64,000 nucleotides of DNA from Falciphora oryzae (taxonomy: Eukaryota > Ascomycota > Sordariomycetes > Magnaporthales > Magnaporthaceae): NCBI GenBank assembly GCA_000733355.1, contig JNVV01000002.1, positions 1 to 64,000 of the forward strand, written 5' to 3'. A model generated the notes under the pieces. That model saw nothing but the letters and a program-made list of their open reading frames with translations. It was not told the origin of the DNA and made no database searches. A program made the position numbers and the translations under genes. Each line of letters starts with the position of its first letter. Position 1 is the stretch's first letter. Positions 31,955-45,647 of this stretch are shown in pieces.

Positions 31955-34900
31955 GGCGGGCGGGCTGACCGTCCGGGGGGTCGGGAGGGGGAGGGGGGTG
32001 GTAGTGGTGGTGGTGGTGGTGGTTCGCGTTCGCTAGCCGGGAAGAGATATTCCTCCTTTTGTGTGGTGAGCCGACGGGGATGCCGCGCGTGGGCCTGTTG
32101 AGCGTCTGATCGGGGCGTACTTGGTGGAATGTGCCTGTTCTCTGAGGTGGCCTTATGCAGGGAAGAAAGAAGAAAAAAAATAAATAAGATGAAATGCTGA
32201 GAACAAGCCGGTTGACTGTGTGTCCAAGCGTTTTCCTGGCTATCGGGGAGGCAGGTCGTCGCTGTACCCGGAGTGATTGACACCTCTTTGGGATTAGGTA
32301 CCTTTGGGGCAGGGAAGGTACTTTTTGTTAGGTCAACGACACCCAACAAGCGCTTCGAGCCGACAGGGCGAACGGACAGCGGCCTTTCTTGTTCGGGGCA
32401 GGCTTCGGTGGGCAAAAAAACAAACAGTGAGGATTGCTGGATGGAGAATGGATGGGAATTGGACAAACAAAAAAAGAGATGGTCTGAGCGAAAGGCGACG
32501 GATGGGGCTTGTGCGGACGAGCGCGAGGAGAAAGGCAGGCAGGCACCCCGGCAAGGCAAGGTGGATTTTGCGCTCGGTCGTCTGTCGACTGGGGTGGTTG
32601 GCTCACTTTCAAGAGTTGGGGTCTAGGAGGGAGGGGGGCGGGCGAGGAGCCGCCGCTTGGTGTCGGTGGTCGGCGCGCGGGAGATCGCTGCAGGACGAGA
32701 GTCTTCAGCGGGAAGGGGAGCCAATGGCGACGGGCCTGGCAATATGCGGCGGCGAGGGGCGGAGGCAGGCCTGGGATGGTCGCTCTCTCTCGCAGCTATT
32801 CACAAAGAAAGAATGCGGATGGGCTGCAGGTTATGGTGGGTGGCATGCAAAACATAAAAACAATGTCCGTTGTCAGGTCCTTTTGGGCAGCACAACACAG
32901 CACAGACAGAGGAGACATGGGCCCCAAGATGAGATGGGTGGGAACCAAAGTCCAGGGACGGCAAATGACATGGAGACCCGTTCCCCAAGCAGAGCAGAGC
33001 GGGAATCCTACGCAATTGAGACGAACGGAATAGAGAAGGGTCTTTCCCGGTGCAGTCACGACTTGGACGATGGAGATGACTGGCCCCACGGGCATCGCAG
33101 AATCGACCATTCACAACGCCGTGCCTCGCGCGCAGTGGGGTGATGGACTGCCTAAAGCGGTAGGTCTGGGTGGTGGTCGGCGGTGGCAGGTTGCACCAGC
33201 ATGGAAGGCGATCCGAGCCTGTGGAGACTGGGCCAAACAAACGAAACGGCAGCGGGAGATGGGACAGACAAAACGTTTCCCAAAAGCCCAGTGTCAATGT
33301 GGACCGCCATGGATCAAGATACGGCGCGTGGCTGTTTGACGGCTGGCAGATTCTAAGGCCTAGGCCCAACAGCACGGCGAGAAATTCCATGATCTAGGTA
33401 TCTTGGTGTGCTCGAGTCCCGTCCCCCGGGGGCACTACGGCACCTCCCTGAAATTATCACCAAGTCTAATCACACCTGTCGCACAAGGCCGGCTCGCCTC
33501 ACAGCATCGGGTTCCACGGATCCAGCCTGCTACAGACGTCTCAGAACAAAAGCAAAGGCATTGGACACAGCCCCCAATGCGTTCACCGGGCCCCCATGGC
33601 CCCCTCGACTTCCCAGGTCGATGCCTGGAAGAAATCATGCTGGGAATCATGGAAGAACAGAGGCGAATAGAAAAATAGGACGCCGCTGTTACCATGTGGG
33701 TTGGGTTGGAGCTACCTTGCGTAGTGGTATGGCGCTATTTGGAGCTACTGGGACCTAAGCAAATGGCGAGCTATTTCCTGCGCCAATTCCTTCGCTCCAA
33801 CAGCCAACGTCAGCACCCATTTCATAGGATCACCGGCCTCCATCCCCCGCTTGCGTGAACTTTGGATGGCGCAGCTGGGGACCACCGAGACCGCTCGCCG
33901 ACCCAGCAGCAGCAGCCTTGCGGAGTGATGCAATGCAAGATCTCGGAGCTTCGGCGCAGCTCCCCGATCGCGCACACAGCATGGAGGATGGAGGGACCCT
34001 GTGTTCCTGAAACGGTCGCCCAGCATGAACCATTCGTGTGTCTGGCTGAGAAAGATAGGGGAAGCGTTGCCGGTCCAGCCCTCGGGCAGTCTTTCTGCAG
34101 TCAATCATGCAGCATCCTCAATGGGGGAAAACAACAAGGATGGGCGCGCGTCGCGTGGCGGGCATGGCGCAAGCCCGCTCCCGCTTGTCAGTGGGTTCCA
34201 TTCAAATTGTCCGGGGCCCGTTGACAAGGTATCGGGTCCTGGGATTGAGTGATGGTTTGACCGTTCCGTTCGGCGTTGCATTCGAAAAAGCAAAGTGCAG
34301 GCAGGATGATGAATGGAAAACACCCGTGACGCCTTCGAACGGACGACCCTCATATTGAAACGAGCCCAAAATCCTCCTGCATCGCGGCTCGGAGGATCAT
34401 CTCGTTAATTATAAACGGGCCGGCTGGGGATCGTGATCCGGATTCCCGGTTCGAAGAAAAGAACACCACATGCAAAAAAAAAAAAAAAAAAAAAGATGGA
34501 AAACACACGCGATCGGCAAAGGCCGACGACCCGGAACCAAGAAAACGAATGGAGACCTGGGGCGAAACATGCCCGCTTTGACAAGGCAAGAAATGAGCAC
34601 AAGGAAGAAGAAAAAACAACAAGCGGGCATTTTCTATTCGAAATGGCAAAAGCCTGCCACAAAACTCATTTGCCATTCCCCTCTCGAGTGTCCTGAGACG
34701 GTCGTGTGTCCCACATCCCGGGCCATAAGAAGCAAGCGACTAATTGTCTTTTTTTTGTCATCCACCACCGTGCTTTCGGATGCCACAGCGAAAAAACGCT
34801 GATATCCATAGCAGTGGCGCCAAACAAAACGGTGGCCCAGAGACAACAACACTCCACGATGGACAGAGCAGAGACAGAAACAAAATCAAGTGGAGTTATA

Positions 34901-35424
34901 ACATGACTTTAATGACCCGCGCAACGAGACATCCCACGGCAGTTGGGCTCTCCCGGACCCGGAAATGAGGCATCTGCCGTCCCGGCGACTTACGCACGTA
35001 TTCTCACGGGCGGCCAGCCTCAGCGGTTTTGGTAGGGGCGCTGCTCAAAGTTGTATTCTCGGCTGAGAGGCCCTGATCCAGCTCAGAGAATAATCCTGCC
35101 CATTTAAATTCACTACTGCCCCCAAATCGGCCCGTCCTGTTTGACATCTCAAGCAAAAGAGATATGGCAATGCATTTACTTAACAACTCGCTGAGCCCGG
35201 CATCATGAACCATATACACACCGCACCTGCGCCGAGAGTCCCTGTCCCCATATTCCCCGTGTTGTATGTTGCTGATGATGGGTGAATTTCGAATCGAGAA
35301 AAAGAGAGTGAACGAGAAAATCGAAAACGAAGAGAAACAAGCAAAACAATAAAAAGAAGGAGGCCGCGTCTCGTCGTCCTCCAATATCTACCACTCCCAT
35401 TTACTTCCTCCACGCCGCGGCTCA
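31955..35424. other. Long gene-poor stretch
   Basis: About 3.5 kb with many overlapping short frames but no motif, consistent splice set or repeat. It may include a long promoter or 5' UTR for the minus-strand gene at 31954 and the 3' UTR of UBC13. Homopolymer A and T tracts occur near 34474-34494. Confidence 0.5.
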
Positions 35425-36254
35425 TCATTTCGGGACGGCATACTGTTGCGTCCATTCGCGGGCCGTCTGGATGGCTGCTTGCTCATTCTCCTTCCATGTC
35501 TTTGCGACATCGGGAGCCAGCGGGTCGTCCGGGTTCGGAGCGCCTAGGAGAGCTTGGATAGAGAGCAGGATCGTTCGGATTTGCAGAGCGGGCGACCAGT
35601 TGTCTAGCGATGGGGGACCCCTTTGTCAGCGACGAGCCCTGGCATGCACGGGAGAAGCCATGGGAAAACCGACATGTACTAACTTTTGAGGACATCAAGG
35701 CAAATGCGGCCCAACTTGTCCACGTTCGGGTGGAAAATCTTGGTAAGGAAACGGATCTTGGGAGGCGTCATAGGGTAGTCGTCGGGAAGGAAAAGTTCGA
35801 GCTTAAATACGCCGCCTGTGGTCGCGTGGGTTCCACCGTGTTAGAGGACAGCTCAGAAGCCGACATCGGGGGCCGCTCCATCACGGGGAGGGGGGCTCTG
35901 GACGGAGGGGGTTTTACAGCCCGCCAGGATCGCCGGGAGCTTCGGTCGTGGCAACCAAGGTGGCTGACCTTCATAGGGGGACTGTGAGGGGCCGTGGATC
36001 TCGACGTCAAAGTAGCGGAGGTTATCTTCGTGGGGAACAGCGCTGATGCCGGGGACACTATCGTGGTGGGCCAAGAGCGCTCTGGTCAGCTTCAGGGTCT
36101 CGAAAGGTTGTCGGTCGACTGTCGCGCGACCGGGTGGCCGTCATGGGAGCCCGCGACGGGGAGCGAGGGCGAGGCAGAGCTGAGGCGCAGAAAATACATA
36201 CGGTTCGGCCATCAGCCGTTCTGTCTCCTTGACGATCCTCTTGGGCAAGGCCAT
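35425..36254 (-). CDS. UBC13: Ubiquitin-conjugating enzyme Ubc13 (E2 N), 150 aa
   Basis: Exons are 36254-36202, 36057-35969, 35815-35684 and 35603-35425, all in phase, giving 150 residues, the family length. It begins [18 protein letters not shown]. '[20 protein letters not shown]' identifies Ubc13. The 'HPN' triad lies at about 76-78 and the active-site Cys at about 86 in 'GRICLDVL', followed by '[20 protein letters not shown]'. With Mms2 this enzyme builds Lys63-linked ubiquitin chains in error-free DNA-damage tolerance and signalling. It is divergent from MTC5, with about 870 bp between the two start codons. Confidence 0.95.
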
Positions 36255-37126
36255 GGTTCGGGTTTCTGTGTGGTTGTCTTTTCGTTTGTCAATATTCCTC
36301 CTTCAATGAGCAGCGCAGCCCGGCTGAACAAAGCGGAACGTTGAATCGCAGCCAAATCCCAGTCGCCCAAAAACGCCTTGCAGATGCTTTGGAGATGTTT
36401 TTTTGCCGGTCCAGAGCGGGATGATGTTTGGCGGGCATGCGTGGTGGGGGTTGAAGTGGGCGCCTGACGTGAGTCGTTGGGAAAGCGCTGTCGTGCGCCC
36501 GCCCTGTGACGACTAGGGACGACGGGACTAGAGCGGCGGGCGGGCGCAGAGGAAGGCTGCAGGTGATAAGATAAGGCGCAGACAGGGGCAAGGCCGTCCC
36601 CCACATAAATTCCCAATTTGGACTGAGGCCAGGCGGCGACGGGTGTACCTTGACTTTTGGCAATCATGCTTCGCGCACTTGAAACCCAAAGAACGCACAC
36701 ACCTAGAGTGAGTGATGCGCCAGAATGAGGCGAGAGGCGATCGTGAGAAATGCGACAAAATTTTGAAAGAGCATCGGTAAGGGGAAGCTTGAGGGAATAC
36801 AGTCGACTGCGTGAGCATTGACCGAGGTACATTGGTCCAACAAGCTCCACTTCAGCCTAGTCCTGTCGCGGTGCAAGCTCCATGCGCGTGATTGACTCTG
36901 GTAGACCAGATTGCAGGCAAAGAACGAGCCTCCCAGCCTAGCATTCTACATCAACCCACGCCCACCCATCGCATCGCAGCTGGCCGGCGCGCCATTTAGA
37001 CAGACGGCGGCGGCCAACAGGCCAGATGAATAAGGTCCATATTGGTAGCGATTCGGAGCCCGCGCCGAGCCTTGCGTGAATGATGACGGGGGCTTCGCGT
37101 CGCCGCCCTCCTTGCGCCCCTCGAAG
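36255..37126. other. Bidirectional promoter region between UBC13 and MTC5
   Basis: Intergenic DNA between two divergent core genes. No distinct element was identified by eye. Confidence 0.5.
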
Positions 37127-40100
37127 ATGCCTTCGGCATATGAACAGCAAAAAGAGCCCCTGAAAAAGGGCAAGTCCATCAAGTCAGCCTTTGAGAGCGA
37201 GAGCTACGATGCCGACTGGACAATCCACGTTGAAGGCCTGGTGGGCTCGGCCACCATCTCGCCGTCGGGCCGAGACGTCGCCCTCGCATCGTGAGTGCCA
37301 CACATGAGCCAGTGCTGGTACCACAGGCGGCCCACGTGACGAGCATGCGCTGATTTTATGCAGACCCGAGGGACTGGCCATCATCGACCTCGACTCTCCC
37401 TACAGCCCGCCGCGGCGGCTCAGCAGTCGCGGGCTGCCATGGCTCGTAGTGGACGTGCAGTGGTCACCCTTTGCCGCGCGCGACTACTGGGTTGCGTCGA
37501 CAGCAAACCACCGCTGTCTGGTCTGGAACCTGAACTTCCGGGATGACTCGGCCTCAGGACCCATCGAGCATTCGCTGCAGGGCCACAGCAGGGCCATCAC
37601 CGACATCAACTTCTCGGCTCATCATCCAGACCTGCTCGCCACGTGCGCCGTCGACGGCTATGTCCACAACTGGGACTTGCGCCGGCCACGGCAGCCGGCC
37701 CTTAGCTTCTGCGACTGGACCGCTGGCGCCACGCAGGTCAAGTATAGCCGCCAGGATCCCCACATCCTGGCCTCGTCCCACGACCGCCTCCTGCACATCT
37801 GGGACGACAGGCGACCCACCGAGCCCGTCAAGACCCTCATGGCTCACTCGTCAAAGATCTACGGCTTGGACTGGAACCGCACGCGACCCACTGCCCTCGT
37901 CACTTGCTCGCTTGATAAGAGCATCAAGTTCTGGGACTACAGCCGTGATGGAGAGGAACTCGAGCGTGTCATTCGTACCGGCTTCCCCGTCTGGCGCGCC
38001 CGCCACACCCCCTTCGGCTGGGGCGTGCTCGCCATGCCTCAGAACGAGCCTGGCCACCTGCACCTGTACGATGGCCGCTGCGGTGAGGATGTGCCCCATG
38101 ACGACCGTACCGAGCCTGTCGCCATATTCGACGCCCACGGAAACCACAAGGCCAAAGAGTTCCTCTGGAGGGGCCGCGGCGGTGTCGACGATGCCGGCCT
38201 CGACAGTCGCGACTTTCAGCTGGTGTCCTGGGGTGAGGACAAGGAGCTTCGCCTGCAGAGGGTTGAAGGTGACGTGCTAGCGTCCGTCGGCTACCTCAAG
38301 GGCCAGCCCGCGCCGAGCGGGCTCATAATCACGCGCAAGGGCGCGACGTACAAAACATTCCGGACCGTGGATGATGGCGTGCACCGCGAGAGGCGGAGCG
38401 CGACCATGACGGACCCCCGACCAAGCAGCAGCAACCTGGTCCGCCGCAGCGCCCTCACCACCGGCATCCGGACGCCATACTATAAGACGGTGACGACGTG
38501 GCGGCCGCCGTCGATGAAGGCCAAGACGACGTCAAAGGATGCAGACCGGGGACTCGCTCAGATTGGATGGATGCGGGGCGTGACGATGAACAAGCGCAAG
38601 GCCCCTTTCGAACCACCCAAGAGGGAGGGGCCTTCGACCAAGGAGGACTCCATTTTCGAATCGGAATATCAGGACAGCGAATGGGCCGAGCCCGAAACGA
38701 TACAGGACGAGTTTGTCCGTATCAGTAGTCAGCTCCCTAACGTGAAATGGGAGCACATCGACATGGATAGTCTCGTGATCAAAGCGAGCCTCAAAGGACC
38801 GTGGGGTGTGGGCGGAGAGAGCATATTCATCAAAGTCAATGTCGACATTCCGGGCGCCTATCCCAAGACCAAGCCGCCAAAGTTCCTCATCGAGAAGAGT
38901 TCGTTCATGCCCGACGCAACGCACGCGAAGCTGGAGCGGGAAGTACAGGAGCTGGCGAGCCAGCTTGTTCAGTGCAAGAAAAATTGCCTCGATGCGGCAT
39001 TCTCCTATCTGTTGGGCGAGGTGGATCTTGAGACGAGCACGACGTTGTTCAGGAACGTCCGGGATCTGGATGACGACATCAGCGGGATCGCCGACGAGAG
39101 CTCCAGTGATGACGACGACGACGGTGAGATCCCGCCCGGAGGGTCGGCCTCCATGTCACAGGAGCTACCAGAGGCTGCGACAGGAGGTGCCGAGGTCCCG
39201 ACAGTGCTTGGTGGCGGGTTCCGCCAGACGGTGATCCCTGTCAAGCGTACATGCGGCGCCCGCTTCTCCAACGACGGCAAGCTGGCCTGCTTCTTTCCTT
39301 CCAAGGAGGAGAAGGCCAAGCTGCTCTTCGTGTCGACCGAGTCGGCCAAGGAGAAGACCAAAGGTGAGCCGCGGTTCGCGGGCTTTGGTCGTCTGGCCCA
39401 TGACTCTCCGCCGCCCAGGCAGCGGCACCGCGACGAAGAAGCGTCAGCAACAGAGGACGCGTCTGGAGGCTCGGGCGACTCGGACGACTCGTCATCCTCG
39501 TCCTCGACCGACTCAGAGATAGAGACGGCGAACCGAATCAGTTTCTGGTATCGACCAGGCCGCAAGTTTAGGAAAACTTGGAGCGCCAACGACGGATCTG
39601 TACGCTCTAGCGGCGGGGGCACCGGCACGGGAACAGGGACGGGGACGGGGGTTGGCGCCGGAAGGAGGCGCGGGGCCAGATCCAAAAACATCGTCTCAGT
39701 CCGTGACATGCGAAACCTGCTCCCGTCCAAGCGCGAGTTCGCTCAGGAGTATGCCATATTCGGCAACGGAACCGAGGTGTGCGAGCACAACGCGCAGGTT
39801 GCTGAGAAGTACGGCTACCACGACCTCGTTGACATTTGGCGATACTCAGCCCTGCTCCTACGCTCTGACATACCGCTGCGGCTTGCCGAGCAGGCTCCTA
39901 GGCGCAAGTCTGTTCTCGTCATTGCGCGCGACGCCGTCTCAAGGTTCCACCACAGCGCGGCAACCGACGACGGCGGCTTCCTTGGGACCGTCAAGTGGGG
40001 CCGCCATCCGCTCGCTCACGACTTCATTACCGACCTGTTCGACTATTTCGAGCGGCTCGCCGATATCCAGATGCTGGCCATGCTGTCGTGCATCTTTGGC

Positions 40101-42311
40101 ACGTCGTCGGCCGAGGACAGTGTGGCGTATGCAGAATCACACCTCACGCAGCCGCAGACGCCCTTGCCCATGAAGGCGCCCTCTTTCTCACTCGAGTACT
40201 TCCCAACCAACCCGGAGCTGTGGCAGAGCTGGCACAAGAACAAGAGCCAGGCAAGCTCTGCTATCACGACGCCTCGCACCTCTCAGACCCCGAACGTCTA
40301 TTCCAGCTCAGCCAACTCGGAAGAGGCCGGCGTCTGGACGGGGGACCCAGAGTCCAACTCGTATTCCTGCGGTGAACCATCACCTCTGCACCTGAGATCT
40401 GGCCGCGAACACTCGGGCGAGACGGACCAGACACAGAGCCTATCAACATCTCCTAGCAGCCGCGCTTTCCGCCGAGCCAACTCCGCCGTGGCGTCAGCCC
40501 TAGCCGCGAGCCTGCCTCGGACGCTCCAGGGGATGGTGTCTTCCTCGCCTCCGGAGCCGCCACCAGCCACGCGCAAGCGACCCAGTCCTGCCGAGGCCAT
40601 ATTTGGAGGTTTCGGGCCGGCAGTGACTTGGGGCGCATCAACCGTGTTCGGCGCCTCGTCTACAGACGTCACAGCGCCCCCGTCCACGCGCGCGCCGTCA
40701 ATCGTGGATGAGCGGCGCAGCAAGGACGAAGCGGTTGTGACGACGCTTGTAGCTGTGGACGTGTCTGTCAAGCTGTGGAATGAGCGACAGTTTGACGACG
40801 ACGGCTGGATGATAACGCCTTTCCTCGAGCCGGATCGCAGCACGCTGTATGCGAGCTACCGATATGCATACGCTGAGATGCTCCAAATCTGGGGTCAGCC
40901 GCTGGCCCGACTGGAGATAATGAAGTTTAACGTGCTGAACGGGGATGACGCTGGGCTGGAGGATTCGGGCATGTTTGGCCTCGACAGCAATACCTCAGAC
41001 GGCGGTGGCAGCTTCCACGAGAGCATACACATAACACACAAGGGTGCCACAGGCAGTACGGGCACTTCGTCACCTACTTTACTGGTCGGCAAACGCGAGT
41101 ACCTCGAGACGGTTTTGACGTCTGGGCGAGGCCTCGACGTAACGGGCATATGCAGGATACACGAAACGAACTTGGAGCCGCTTCAGAGCACAGGGCGTCC
41201 ACTTCCTCGCCACTATGGCTCTTCCCTGGGAGCCACCGCCCCTAGCAGCCATCCCCCATCCTCGGCAACACCCGTCGGGCCGAGCGGCGGCTCTGTCAGC
41301 GTGGGTAGCGGAACGATCCGAGACGGCGGCGCAACGACAGCAACGACAACCATCGGCGGCGCGGTGGGCACGTGCGACCGGTGCCACACGCTGCAGGCGC
41401 AGCTCCGGTGCGTCTTCTGTGCCGAGCCCGTGGCGGCGCTGTACCCCGCCTGCCTGGGCTGCGGGTGCCCGAGCCACGAGAGCTGCCTGGCCGAGTGGCA
41501 CGCCGCGGGCGAGCGCACATGCCCGGCCGGCGACGAGTGTGACTGCGCGGCCGAGGCGTCGCGCGGCACCGTCGAGAGCTGGACAGCCATCCAGTCGGCG
41601 CTCGCGGCCGCGCGCGCCGTCTCGGCCTCGTACCACCACCAGCAGCACCTAGCCGCGGGAGGAAGTGGAGGCCGGGCGACGAGGCGGAGCGCTGGGGGCG
41701 CTGGGGGCACTGGGAGTGGGAGAGTTGTGCGGATAAACACGGGCGCGCCCGAGACGCGGGTCAAGGTGCACGGGCCGCCGGTTGCGTCTCCCAATATCGC
41801 GCGGCCTAGGCGGCGGTCGACGCCGGGACACATTCCGCTCGGCGGCTCTGGTAGCGGCAGCAGCTGGGTCGGGACCGAGGATGGGAGCGCTGTGGTCGGC
41901 GTTGTTGGCGGTGGCGGTGGCGGCGCCGTCGCGAGAGACGTGCTCGCCGTCGCCGCGGCTGCCACGGCCACGCCCCTTATAAGGGGGGATGACATCGACC
42001 GCGAGGACTGGGAGAACATCGCTTCAGGCGCGCACCTGCCGTCGGCCAGCTCGGCGGGCCCGGCGTTTGGGCCGCATCCGCAGCCGTCGGCGCCGTCATC
42101 GGGCCCGCCGAGCGGGCGAATGTCGCTGGATGGCGGGCCCGGTAGCCTCTCCCCCGCCACTGACGGTGGGGGAGGGCCGTCGAGGCTGCTGGGGCACCCG
42201 TCCATGGCGGCGGCGCATCTGAGCCGGCTGAAGAGGCAGGTTGGGGATCTGGGGCGCCCGTCGATACTGAGGCAGCGGTCTGGTGGGGTGCCGCCCAAGA
42301 AGGGGCCGTGA
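37127..42311 (+). CDS. MTC5: SEA/GATOR2 complex subunit Mtc5/Sea3 (WDR59), 1703 aa
   Basis: Exons are 37127-37290 and 37364-42311 (GTGAGT...TGCAG), exactly in phase. The N-terminal third is a WD40 propeller: 'VVDVQWSPFAARDYWVAST', 'ITDINFSAHHPDLLATCAVD' and 'IYGLDWNRTRPTALVTCSLD', each followed by W-D. An RWD domain sits at about 500-610 ('VRISSQLPNVKWEHIDMDSL', then 'PKTKPPKFLIEKSSF'). A zinc-binding RING-like module sits at about 1391-1450 ('CDRCHTLQAQLRCVFC', then 'CLGCGCPSHESCLAEWH'). WD40-RWD-RING is the WDR59 order. The complex acts on the vacuole surface and relieves Npr2/3-Iml1 inhibition of TORC1. Long Ser/Gly/Pro-rich insertions make it larger than the yeast protein. The start at 37127 is preferred over any upstream in-frame start. 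Confidence 0.9.
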
Positions 42312-43050
42312 GTTTTTGTGTTTGTATGGAGCGATATGTACCTTGATAGTGTCCCTTTGAAATGATTTTTTTTTTGCAAACCGTCTAACCGTCGAAACAA
42401 TGTTGTGTGATTTCATATCCTGGCCCTTGAATTAAACTTGCGCCATTCACAACCTCGCTGTACCGCCAGAACAGATGTGGCCCAGTGGAAACTGGGACCC
42501 TCTGGACAAGCTCTAGAGGCAGACGCTCGCAAAGGGGGGTCAGGCCGGCAGCGGCGGCCACTTGGGGAGCAGGGAACGAGCTCATGGAGCCTGTCTCTGG
42601 CAGGCCGGGGTCTGGGCGCCACGCCACGGACTTCAGGCCGGTGTAACGGCCCAAAGGCGGTCGGGGGCGCCCTCGACCGGGCACCACTTGCCGAACAGGT
42701 CTAAGCAGGTTGGATGTAAGGCGACAGCCTCGGGAGAGGCGGCACAAATGTTGCAGGAGGGTGCGCGGCAAAGGACAAGGCCACTGCTGGGCTGCTGGGC
42801 ACAGTCCAGTCAGTGATGCTCGGGGGGGGGGTTGGCGCCGAGGTGTGCGTAACGGCGTTTGTAACCTGGGTAGAGGGCCATAGACTGCCTGGCGTGAAAC
42901 CGGCAGAAGAGCCCGTTGGTGTCTGTGGCCTCCTCGGCGCGCGGCACCGAGGTTGACAGGCTCAAGGCCTGCTTAATGGTGCCGCGATTAGTCTATCATT
43001 AACGCCGCCGAGTCTCCTTGGAGCAGTGTCCTGTACTGGCTCAAATACCT

Positions 43051-43089
<39 letters not shown>

Positions 43090-43666
43090 CAGCTGGCCTG
43101 GAGGAGCACATACACACACTTCTTACATCAAATGCTGGCTCAAATACCTCAAACACACCCAAATTGGCTTGGAGGATGTACATAGGTGCACACACTTCCT
43201 ACATCAAGCACTGGTTCGTAGATGGCTGCGCAGTTGCTGCCACCTGGTAGGCCCTAGCGGACGTCAAACAAGAAAATCGATAACAGAGGTGCCTGCTGTG
43301 CACGCTGACCGTGATTGGGCTGGTAAATGAGGCAGCCGCAGTCACGTTTTGTCGACATAGGTGGACCCTGTTCTCCAATCCTGCACAGAGTTCCGTTTGT
43401 TCCAAGGAGATCCGTTTGTTCCAGGGAGATCCGGAGACGTGGACCACCCGACTACGCTGGACGAACTGGCAAATACTGGTATCCAAAGCAAACCGCCGAC
43501 CTGATTTCCTACGCAAAGAAAACACAGAGATAAAAAAAAAGGGAAACAGGGGGGGAGAAGCAAGCAAGAAAACGGAAGAAACAAGAGAAGTCATCAACAT
43601 GTCAAGCAAAACCTGGGTACAGATCCGGAAGTTTTACTCATGTACCGAAGCCCATCAAGCAAAACA
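42312..43666. other. Intergenic with microsatellite and local duplication
   Basis: Mostly featureless. The only structure is the duplicated block with a (CA)n tract, listed separately. Confidence 0.5.
43037..43212 (+). repeat. Tandem duplication carrying a (CA)n microsatellite
   Basis: TGGCTCAAATACCTCAAACACA begins copies at 43037 and 43136. Both continue into related CTGGCCTGGAGGA / TTGGCTTGGAGGA and ACACACTTC(T/C)TACATCA blocks. The first copy is expanded by about 17 CA units (roughly 43054-43088). Confidence 0.7.
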
Positions 43667-44538
43667 TGGTATACGCTAACCCCTGTGTGAGCTCGGTAGT
43701 TCCTACCACCCGACTTCACGTTTTTCCCCGACGGCGTCATTGCGCTGGGACGCGTGATCCCCGACCCACGGCGACCGACTGTCACGCTCGCCTCCCTGGG
43801 CCCACAGTCAGAAAACCCGACCATCCCATCCCAGAAGCCAAGATCCTCGTCGAGAGCAACTGCGCCTTTTCGTCGATGAAGAGCCGGTCGTTCGGTTCCC
43901 GGTTGCTAGCCAAGGTCCTCGAGCTAGCCTCGGCCGACGGCAAGACGGACGTCTCGTGGTCTGTCAATAAGTCCTACAGCGCAGTCCGCCACGAGGTCCG
44001 CACGCTGGACGGCGTCTTCACCCCGGCGGCGCTGCAGGCCATCACGGAGCTGGAAGAGGTGAAGCGGCACATTAAAAGCGGGATTCTCAGCAAGCGGCGC
44101 GCGTACATCATCTCCGGGATCCGCGTGGCCCTGGATTCGATCACCGTCACGGAACACGAGGAGAGGAAGACAGGGGTGTCCGTCGGTGCATCCGGCCCCG
44201 CGCCGACCGCGGTGCCGGTGGAGCTGGGAGGCGGCTTGTCGGGGAGCAGCGAGGGGAGCTGGACGAGGTCATTCAACACGGCGCCGGGGGTCATCTTCGC
44301 GTACCGGCTGCATGTGATTCGGCCAAAGTGGTGCGGCGGGGTGGAAGGCGATTTGTTTCCGGACACAGAGGCCTTCTTCACCGGGGATGGGGGAGATGAC
44401 GACGAGGAGGAAGATATGGAGCTGGTCGCTGTGGACGCCGCGGTAGCTCGCGAGGACATGCACTTGGATGACGATGTGTTCAGCGAGGATCAGAAGCTTG
44501 AGGACGAGGACGAGGAGTTTTATATTGTAACACATTAG
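43667..44538 (+). pseudogene. Gasdermin-like protein 1 (HET-Q1/RCD-1-like), apparently broken
   Basis: The long downstream frame (about 43830-44538) carries the pattern I associate with fungal gasdermins: 'AVRHEVRTLDGVFTPAALQ', a helix, 'KRRAYIISGIRVALDSITV', a Gly/Ser-rich hairpin, then 'GVIFAYRLHVI', with an acidic C-terminal tail. The family's N-terminal strand region ('DFTFFPDGVIALGRVIPDP') is present but in another frame (43667 to about 43840). Two stop codons precede it in that frame (near 43688 and 43697), no ATG lies in register, and a small indel near 43830 is needed to join the halves. Known gasdermins form plasma-membrane pores after proteolysis. As it stands this copy should not yield a full-length protein unless an unusual splice removes the lesions. 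It lies 1.1 kb upstream of a broken S8 protease on the same strand. Family call is by pattern only. Confidence 0.5.
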
Positions 44539-45647
44539 TCCCGGAGGCGGGCCGTGACGGAATGTCTTCCTAATGCTCTCTTTATCTTCTCTTTTCCTTT
44601 TCCCTTCTACATTTCCCCCTTCCCCATGTCCTCTTTGACCCCTTAGCCCTCTTCATTACTGCCATTGGGCCCTTGAAGCTCGTTGGTAAACCCTAGCATC
44701 GCTTCCTCCAGCTAACTAGGTACCTAGATGCCTTACAACAGGATACAGGATGGCTGGCTGTACCTACAAGCCGAGGCAATGCATAATATCGAGCTTGTAG
44801 TAGTCCAAACGATAATTAATTTCTAGGCTCATCACTGTTTCCGGTCTCAAATTCGCTGGTGACAATGACCACCACCTCCCTGTCCCCCGGGGGGTAGGTA
44901 GGTACCTACCCTGGTATGTTTCTGGGTCGTACTTGGCCACCCCGCCGTGTTTGCAGCTGTCTATCAGGCTTTTTCGCCTTCCACACAACAAAGCCGGGCG
45001 GGAGGGCTCTAGAGAATCATATTGGGAAACACGGGCTGGCTACAGGCCTTGTTAAGGTATCCTACCGCCGCAAGCCTTATGAACCAACAAAGGTATCTGG
45101 AGCTACAAGGGTAACTAAAGTCACAAGGCACAGCGGGTGGTACTAAGTTAGGATCCTTTTGGCGGGCCGCGGAAACGTAATTATCTACATAAAGTCGTGG
45201 AAATGCGTGGAAGTACTTTGTTCGCGGATGCGTGGGTTCGAATCCCCTTGTGACCACCCGCCCGTTTTCTGTGCTGTGCTCCAATCCTGACCGTATAAGT
45301 CCCCGAAAGGCTCCAATCAAGGGACCTTTCAAAGGGGATTGGCTCTTTTTTTGGGCTTTGCTCCGGAGGGCCAACAGAACTTGACAAAGCCACAAAGGTA
45401 TCTCAGCCACAAGGGTATCTCAGCTAACAGGGGTAAGTATATACACAAGCCACGGCCTGCTAAAGGCTGCGGCATCAAGCCGCGCATGTCTGGAGGTGAA
45501 TGATATGCCAATGTGGGATTCCCGGCCGCGAGCCTCGCCGGGCCGGCGGCGAACCTCACAACACCGACTACGAGCTAGCATATCCGAATCCATTCCCAAA
45601 TCCACTTGATTTATCCTCTTCCTCTTTCTATCACCAAGCCGCGCATC
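44539..45647. other. Spacer between gasdermin-like 1 and protease 1
   Basis: About 1.1 kb. It carries two AGGTACCT palindromes (44716-44727 and 44895-44910), an imperfect direct repeat CAAAGGTATCT...ACAAGGGTA (about 45089 and 45395), and a lone B-box-like GGTTCGAATCC (about 45235) that I did not accept as a tRNA. Confidence 0.5.

Noticed and set aside
32273..33143. Overlapping plus-strand frames of 117-279 codons
   Set aside because: They overlap each other in different frames without motif or consistent codon use, so no gene is supported.
45119..45256. B-box-like GGTTCGAATCC with a 7-nt complementary match (GTCACAA / TTGTGAC) suggesting a tRNA with intron
   Set aside because: The T stem pairs poorly, the D arm and anticodon stem do not fold convincingly, and the length would need an unusual intron. 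A pseudo-tRNA or SINE head remains possible.
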